The notes beneath the pieces were generated by a model. It made no database searches, was not told the DNA's origin, and was given only the letters and a program-made list of their open reading frames with translations. From positions 352,118,225 to 352,182,224 of the forward strand of contig NC_092875.1 of assembly GCF_028372415.1 (NCBI RefSeq): a stretch of 64,000 bases of DNA, read 5' to 3'. Within the stretch, counting starts at the first letter, position 1. Each line of letters opens with the position of its first letter. The position numbers were made by a program, and so were the translations under genes. Positions 58,060 to 64,000 of the stretch are shown here, in pieces. This DNA is from Notamacropus eugenii (Eukaryota; Chordata; Mammalia; Diprotodontia; Macropodidae).

Positions 58060-61000
58060 AAAGATGGTGAAGTATAGGCAGCAACTCACCTGAATACTCC
58101 CCAAAATTTCCTCTAAATAACTTTTAAACATGGAGCCAAAATGGCAGAGAAAAGGCAGGGACATCCCTGAATTCTTTCAGATTCCCTTCCAAACAACATT
58201 AAATGATTCCTCAAAACAAATTCTGGAGAGGAAGAACTCACAAAAGGATAGGCTGAAACAATTTTCTAATTTAAGACAACTTACAAGGTTGACAGGAAAG
58301 GTCTGTTGTACCAAGGTTAAAGTGGATCACAGTCCAATAGAGGCAACACCCCTGCAAGACTGTGAAGATCACCACTCAGTTAACAAGCAGCAGAACTTGG
58401 AAGCAACTAAATCTGCAGAGGCAGCCACAAGAATTCTCAGCCCACAGGTGGTAAGGGGGTCATATAACTAGTCAGAAGGTGGTTACAAGGGTACCTTTGC
58501 TGGCACTGGGTGTGGGACTCTGTTGTATTGCCTACACATGGATCCAGGTCACAGTTCAAGGTCAAGGAGGAGCGCAAGCATACCAGAGCTTAAAGTTCCA
58601 AGGTTGTAGGGACCTGAGACATATTTCCAGGATAGAAAAGAGTATATGTGGTCCCTCACATACCATAACACAGGCATGGAGAGGAATAAATAAACCTCTA
58701 CTTGGATAATACCAATGTGGAAGAACTTAACATTCAGAGACCCCCCAGAAGGAGCTCTGAAAATGCTGCTCAAAAAAAAACCCTGGGGTTTGGGCTATTA
58801 TCCCCTCTACCAATTTTAACACAACATTACATGTTATGAAATATGGCAGGAAAAAATTAGTAAAGAACAATAATAACAACAAACCTGAACATAGATAGTT
58901 ACTATGGCAGCAGAGAAAGTTAAGATACAAACCAAAAGACAACAAAGTCAACAATGTTATATCCAAAGCCTCAAAAAATGGGAATTTATCTTAGACCAAA
59001 AAATAATTCCTGGAAAAGCTCAAAAACAGTTTTAAAAATCAAGTAAGAGACGTGGAGGGAAAATTATGAAAAAGAAATGAGAGTGATGCAAGAAAAATCA
59101 TGAAAAAATAGTCAACAATTTGATAAAGAAGGCACAAAAATACTGAAGAAAACAATACCCTTTAAAAAAAAACAGAATAAGTCAAATGTTAAGAGAAACA
59201 AAAAAAAAATCTACTGAGGAGAAGACCTCAGAAAAGCAGAACTGGCTCAATGGAAAAAGGTATACAAAAATTCACCGAAAAGAATAACTCCTTAAAAAAT
59301 GGAATTGTCAGTGGAAAAACAGGTACAAAAGCTCACTGAAGAAAATAATTCCTTAAAAATCATAATTGGGCAAGTGGAAGCTGAAGACTCTGTTAGACAT
59401 CAAGAAACAATAAAATAAAATCAAAAGAATAGCAAAAATAGAAGAAAATTTGAAATATCTAAATAGAAAAACAACTGATATAGAAAAGAGATCAAGGAGA
59501 GATAATTTTAAAATTATTAGAAGAGCCTAGACTTCATCTTTCAAGAAATTATCAAGGAAAACTACCCTGATATGTTAGAAGCAAAGGGTAAAATAGAAAT
59601 TGACAGAATTCACTGTTCACTTCCTGAAAGAGATCCCAAAATGAAAACTCCCATGAATATTATATAACCAAATGCCAAAGGTCCCAGTTCAAAGAAAAAA
59701 ATACTTCAAGCAGCCAAAAAAGAAACAATTCAAATATTATGGAACCAGAGTCACAATAACACAAGATTTAGTTACTTCTATATTAAAGGATCAGAGGACT
59801 TGGAATATGATATTCCAGAGTATAAAGGAGTTAGTATTATAGCCAAGAATCTTATAGCAAGTAGAACTGAGTATAATCCTTCAGGAGAAAGAAAAATGAA
59901 TATTTAATGAAACAGAGAATTTTCAAGCATTCCTGATGAAAAGACCAGAGCTACATAGAAATCTTAACTTTCAAATACAAGACTCTAGAGAAACATGAAA
60001 AGTAAACCTGAAAGAGAAATCATAAGGAATTCAACAAGGTTAAACTATTTACATTCCTATGGAGGTAGATGATACATGTACCTTCTAAGAAGTATATCAT
60101 TATTAGGACAGTTAGAAGGAGTATATGTAGAGAGTTTGGGTGTGAGTTTAATATGATAGGATGATATAAAAAATAAAATTAAGGGAAGCAAAAGAGGAAT
60201 GCACGGGTAGAAGGGGAAAGAGAGAAGCAAAATGACATAAATTATCTCACATAAAAGAGGCATGAAAGAGATTTTACAGTGGAGGGGAAAATGGGTGATG
60301 GAAGGGAGAGCAGTTGAACCTTACAGTGGAATTGTCTCAAAGAATGAATAGCATATGCACTCATTTGTATATAGAATCTATTTTACCTTACAGGAAAGTA
60401 GGAAGGTAAGGGGATGAGAAAAGGGGTAGGGGAGGGCAGAGCTTATAAAAGTAGAGTGAATTGAGAGGAGTTGGTAGTCTGAAGCAAAAACTTTTTTAAA
60501 GACTGAAAAGGGTGAAAGGAGAAAGAGACGGATAAACAATGGGAAAAATAATATGGAGGAAATATACAGTTATTAATCAAAACTGAAAAAAATTACAGTT
60601 TCTCTGACAAAGGCCTCTTTTCTCAAATATATTGAGAACTGCATCAAATTTATTAAAATGTGATCCCCAATTGGTCAAAGAATAAGAACAGTTTTAGATA
60701 AAGTAATCAAAGCTATTTATACTCATATCAAAATGCTCTCAATCACTATCAGTTAGATAAATGAAAATAAAAACAGTGGTGGGTACCTATCAGATTAGCT
60801 AATATCACAGAAAAGGAAAATGAAAATGCTGAAGGGGATATGGGAAAATTGACACACTAATGCATTGTTGGTGGAGTTGTGAACTGACTCATTCATTCTG
60901 GAGAGCAATTTGGAACTATGTCCAAAAGGCTACAAAGCTTTTCCTGCCTTTTGACCCAGGAATACCACTACTAGGTCTCTATCCCAAAGAGATTAAAAAG

Positions 61001-61605
61001 GGGGAGGATAAGGATATAGATGTATATAAATATTTATATAAATTATTTGTTGTAGCAAAGAATTAAAAGTTGAGGGGATGCCCATAAATTAGGGAATTGC
61101 TGAACACATTGTGGTATATGATTACAATGGAATATCATTAAATTAAAAGAAAGGATGAGCAAGAAACTCTCAGAAAAACCTGGGAAGACTTATGTGAACT
61201 GATACAAAGTGAAGAGAGCAGAACTAGTAGAATATTGTGCATAGTAGTAGCAATACTGTAAAATGATGAACCGTGAATGACATAGCTATTCTCAGCAATA
61301 CAATAATCCAAGATAATTCCTAAGGACTTATGATGAAAAATGCTATCCACTGAACTGATGGAGTTAGATTATTTTTTTTGGTCAGCGTTTTCTTTCACAA
61401 CATGAAAATATGGCAGTATTTTTGCATAACTCCACAAGTATAACCTTTATCAAATTGCTCACTCTCTCTGGGAGTGGGTAGAGGAGGTAGGAAGAAAGAG
61501 AATTTAGAACTCAAAACTTTAAAAAATAAATGCTAAAAATTACTTTTGTATGTAATTGTGAAAAAATATGCAATAAATATATATTACAAACAACTTTTAA
61601 ATAAA
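58060..61605 (+). mobile_element. HAL1-like (half-L1) retrotransposon
   Basis: The 5' UTR starts near 58060 ('aaagatggtgaagtatag'). ORF1-like sequence follows at about 59020-59990, including the L1 ORF1 signature FIFQEIIKENYPD with KIEIDRIH near 59530-59615, now broken. A G/A-rich segment (60100-60560) leads directly to the ORF2 C-terminal region, with LPFDPGIPLLGLYPKEI and KLFVVAKN at about 60935-61066, and then the 3' end with an A-rich tail near 61600. No endonuclease or RT domain is present between ORF1 and the C-terminal tail. In L1, ORF1 is the RNA-binding protein and ORF2 the replicase, so this element would depend on L1 in trans. An internally deleted L1 is the alternative. Confidence 0.72.
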
Positions 61606-62314
61606 GCCTCAAATCAAATTTTGGAACAGCAAATACAACAAAAGGACAAGGTGAGGCATTTTTCTAGCCAAAGACAATTTAGAAGGTTGGCATAAGAGGT
61701 CTGTGACAGTAGGGTGGGGGTGGCTTAGAGTACATATTGGGGCAACACTAATAGTGGGCCTTGGACTAGCTGCAACAGTGACAATGGCAACAACAGCTTT
61801 GGGACCTCTCAGCCCAGAAAGGGTAATGGGGTAAAACAACTGGTCAGAATGAGAAAACAGGGGACCCTTTGCTGATGAACACAATGATTGGCAACTTAAT
61901 TGTTCTTATGCAGTTTGAGGTCACAGTTATAGAGTGGAGAGGAATACTTCTGGTCAGTCGGAAGGGAGTAGGAAGCCTGGTCAAAGGGACCAAGGCAGAC
62001 CAAATACCATCCAAAGCAGAAAGGTGCACTAGTGTTTGTGGGTGCAGGACAGCAAGAGATGTAGCCACAGTTCCAGGGCCAAAAGTAGCACTGGTACTTG
62101 TGGCTATAGAGGAGCAGGGCCCTCCCTAGGTAAAGACCATAGTGTAGACCAGCAAAGTATTGACCACATCTCTCCCCAGATCACACCACACTGGGAGTAC
62201 AAAAAACTTATAGACCCCCAGAATTATCTCTGAAAACAGCAGAAAAAAAAGCATGAAGTTTGGGGCAATGCCTTTCAAGAAATGGTCTAGAAAAACCAGC
62301 AAACAAAAGGACTT

Positions 62315-62395
62315 AACTATGTATATGTGTATATATGCATGTATGTGTATATGTAAAACACACATATATACATATATATATATACATATATAAAA
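62315..62395. repeat. TA/TG-rich microsatellite
   Basis: Imperfect (TATG/TACA/TA) repeats inside the second HAL1-like element. They account for the Tyr/Ile/His-rich minus-strand frames nearby. Confidence 0.85.
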
Positions 62396-63019
62396 CTACT
62401 AAAGGAGCAGGGAAGACCAAAATATAAGGGCAAAATGGGAAAAGAAAGAGAATTATGTAAGAAAATTATGAAAAGAGAATTAACATCTTGGCAAATGAGG
62501 AACAAAAAATACTGAAGAAAATAACATTTTAAAAAACTTAATTGGCCTAATGGTAAAAAGAGGAATAAAAATTCACTGAACTAAAAACTCTTTAAATAGC
62601 AGAATATGCCAAATGGAGATACAAGAATTCATTGAAGAAAAGAACTTTTTTAAAAGGCAGAATTAGCCAAACAGAAAAAGAGGGTACAAATGTTCTTAAA
62701 AATTAGAATTGGAACTAGAAGTTAATGACTCTATTAGACATTAAAAGGAGTAAAACAAAATCAAAAGAATGAAAAAAAAAGAAGAAAATGTAAAATGTAT
62801 CATTGGAAAAATAACTCATTTCAAAAATAGATCAATGAGAAATAATTTAAGAAATTCTCTAAAAGTCATTATTTTTTTAAAGAGCCTAGACATGATTTTT
62901 CAAGAAATTATTAAGGAATACTATCCCAATACCATAGATGTGGAGGATAAAATAGAAACTGAAAGAATCCATTAATCACCCCCTGGAAGAGATCCCAAAA
63001 TGAAAACTTCAATGAATGT

Positions 63020-63740
63020 CATCTGTGGTTGTTGTTTGTCCTTCATTCTTGAAGAGGACCAATGGACCAATGATATCTGCTTTTCTATCTCTACCCCTTT
63101 GCCCATGTGGTTTTACTAACACTTCTCATATCCAAATTTTTACCATTTCCCAAGGCCCAGCTCAAAGCCTACCTCCTTTCCAGAGCTTTTACAGATCATC
63201 TCAAATAAAAGTGATCTCCACATTTTTTTGAACTATGACAGATATTATTTATATTACTCATGTAGAACTTAACATACACTACCTTGGACTACACTGATAT
63301 ATGTATTTTAGCTTCTCAAGTAAATAATAAGATCTTAGAGACAGATTCTATCATATTTCTTTGTGTCAGTAAAAACACCTGGGACAGTTGTCTCAAATAG
63401 TGAAGATGTCTGCGAAAGATTTATGAATTAATGTGTAAGTAAAAAAAAATTAGCTCAACAATATTTAGGTAGTCTGGATTTATTCAATGAAAAAAAGGAG
63501 AAATACATACTCTTAATAGGTTGTCAGTTTAACAACAACAAAATTTAGAAAGATCTGATCAAAAACAAGTGCTTTCAGTAAATATATATGTGAGGGGGGA
63601 ATCACAAGACTGAATTGTAGAAATTAGCCTTTACAGCTTTAATATAGAAACTAGTAGCAGATTTTACTAAAATGCCTAAGATCAAAATGTAAAGGAATTT
63701 TCCTTGGTGAAGTTTTTCACAAGTATGCTTTTATTCCAAA
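63020..63740. mobile_element. Insertion in the second HAL1-like element (LINE/SINE tail plus L2 3' end)
   Basis: By comparison with 59640-59700, about 700 bp are extra here. The segment opens with the minus-orientation RTE-type tail ('tttgtccttcattcttgaag', 63038-63057). L2-like plus-strand sequence follows: 'aaggcccagctcaaagccta' and 'cctcctttccagagctttta'. The remainder (63250-63740) is unassigned. Confidence 0.55.
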
Positions 63741-64000
63741 AAATAGCCAAATTCCAGAGCTCCCAGATCAAGGAAAAAAATATTGCAAGCAGCCAAAAAG
63801 AAACAATTCAAATATCATGTAACTAAAGTCAGGATCAGACAAGACTTAGCAGCTTCCAAATTAAAGGACCAGAGGGCTTGGAATGTGATATTCTGGAAGG
63901 CAAAGGAGATAGGATTACAACTGAAAATAGCCTACCCAACAAAACTGGCCATAATTCTTTACAGGGAAAAATGGATATTTAATTAAATAGATGACTTCTG

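Larger units (their letters stand above)
61606..64000 (+). mobile_element. Second HAL1/L1-like element, head-to-tail, cut by window end
   Basis: Starts at 'aacttttaaataaagcctca' immediately after the previous element's tail, lacking only about 60 bp of the 5' end. Its 5' UTR matches 58115-58700 ('acaaaaggacaaggtgaggc', 'caatttagaaggttggcata'). ORF1-like sequence follows, with IFQEIIKEYYPN at 62899-62934 and KIETERIH at about 62950-62972. After an insertion it resumes near 63741 ('gcaagcagccaaaaagaaac') and continues past the window. All frames are broken, so whether it has ORF2 cannot be seen. Confidence 0.7.

Noticed and set aside
1-64000. CRISPR arrays, operons, prophage, attachment sites or other prokaryotic systems
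   Set aside because: No regularly spaced repeats, no long adjacent frames, no Shine-Dalgarno context; the repeats are of mammalian type.

Overview
This window looks like marsupial nuclear DNA (opossum, kangaroo or dasyurid type). It carries the tRNA-headed marsupial SINE that begins GGGCAGCTAGGTGG, marsupial L1 tails, abundant old L2, CR1/L3 and MIR-like copies, and a Tigger1-type DNA transposon. Base composition is AT-rich. I found no intact protein-coding gene, RNA gene, operon or CRISPR array. The stretch is best read as an intergenic or intronic repeat-rich region, and the long open frames in it are repeats or chance. Repeat families were named from memory of their consensus sequences, not from a database search, so boundaries are approximate unless a target-site duplication (TSD) is given.

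Layout. 0-9 kb: a palindromic hAT MITE, SINEs, L2 fragments in both orientations, and an inverted pair of LTR-like repeats flanking an L2. 9-21 kb: a CR1/L3 3' end, two copies of a second hAT family, a (TA)n microsatellite, and a minus-strand retropseudogene of mitochondrial ribosomal protein S7 (MRPS7). 22-31 kb: a long L2, an L1 piece, an internally deleted Tigger1-like element, a large L1 whose 5' half is inverted relative to its 3' half, and an L2 on the minus strand with endonuclease-domain similarity. 31-46 kb: a young-looking 5'-truncated L1 with a perfect 15-bp TSD, a MIR split by a hAT MITE, and several minus-strand L1 3' ends, one of them inside an L2. 46-57 kb: two minus-strand copies of one retroviral-type LTR (one nested in an L1), CR1/L3 ends, a SINE lying next to the 3' end of its probable partner LINE, and one possible coding exon. 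58-64 kb: two head-to-tail L1-related elements. The first has ORF1-like sequence and an ORF2 C-terminal tail but no endonuclease or reverse transcriptase, as in HAL1 (half-L1) elements.

No cooperating gene system is visible. The window mainly records layered transposition: L2, MIR, CR1 and hAT form the old layer, with L1, SINE and LTR insertions on top. The observations most worth checking are the tandem HAL1-like pair, the inverted L1, the Tigger deletion, the inverted LTR-like pair and the candidate exon near 52.1 kb.
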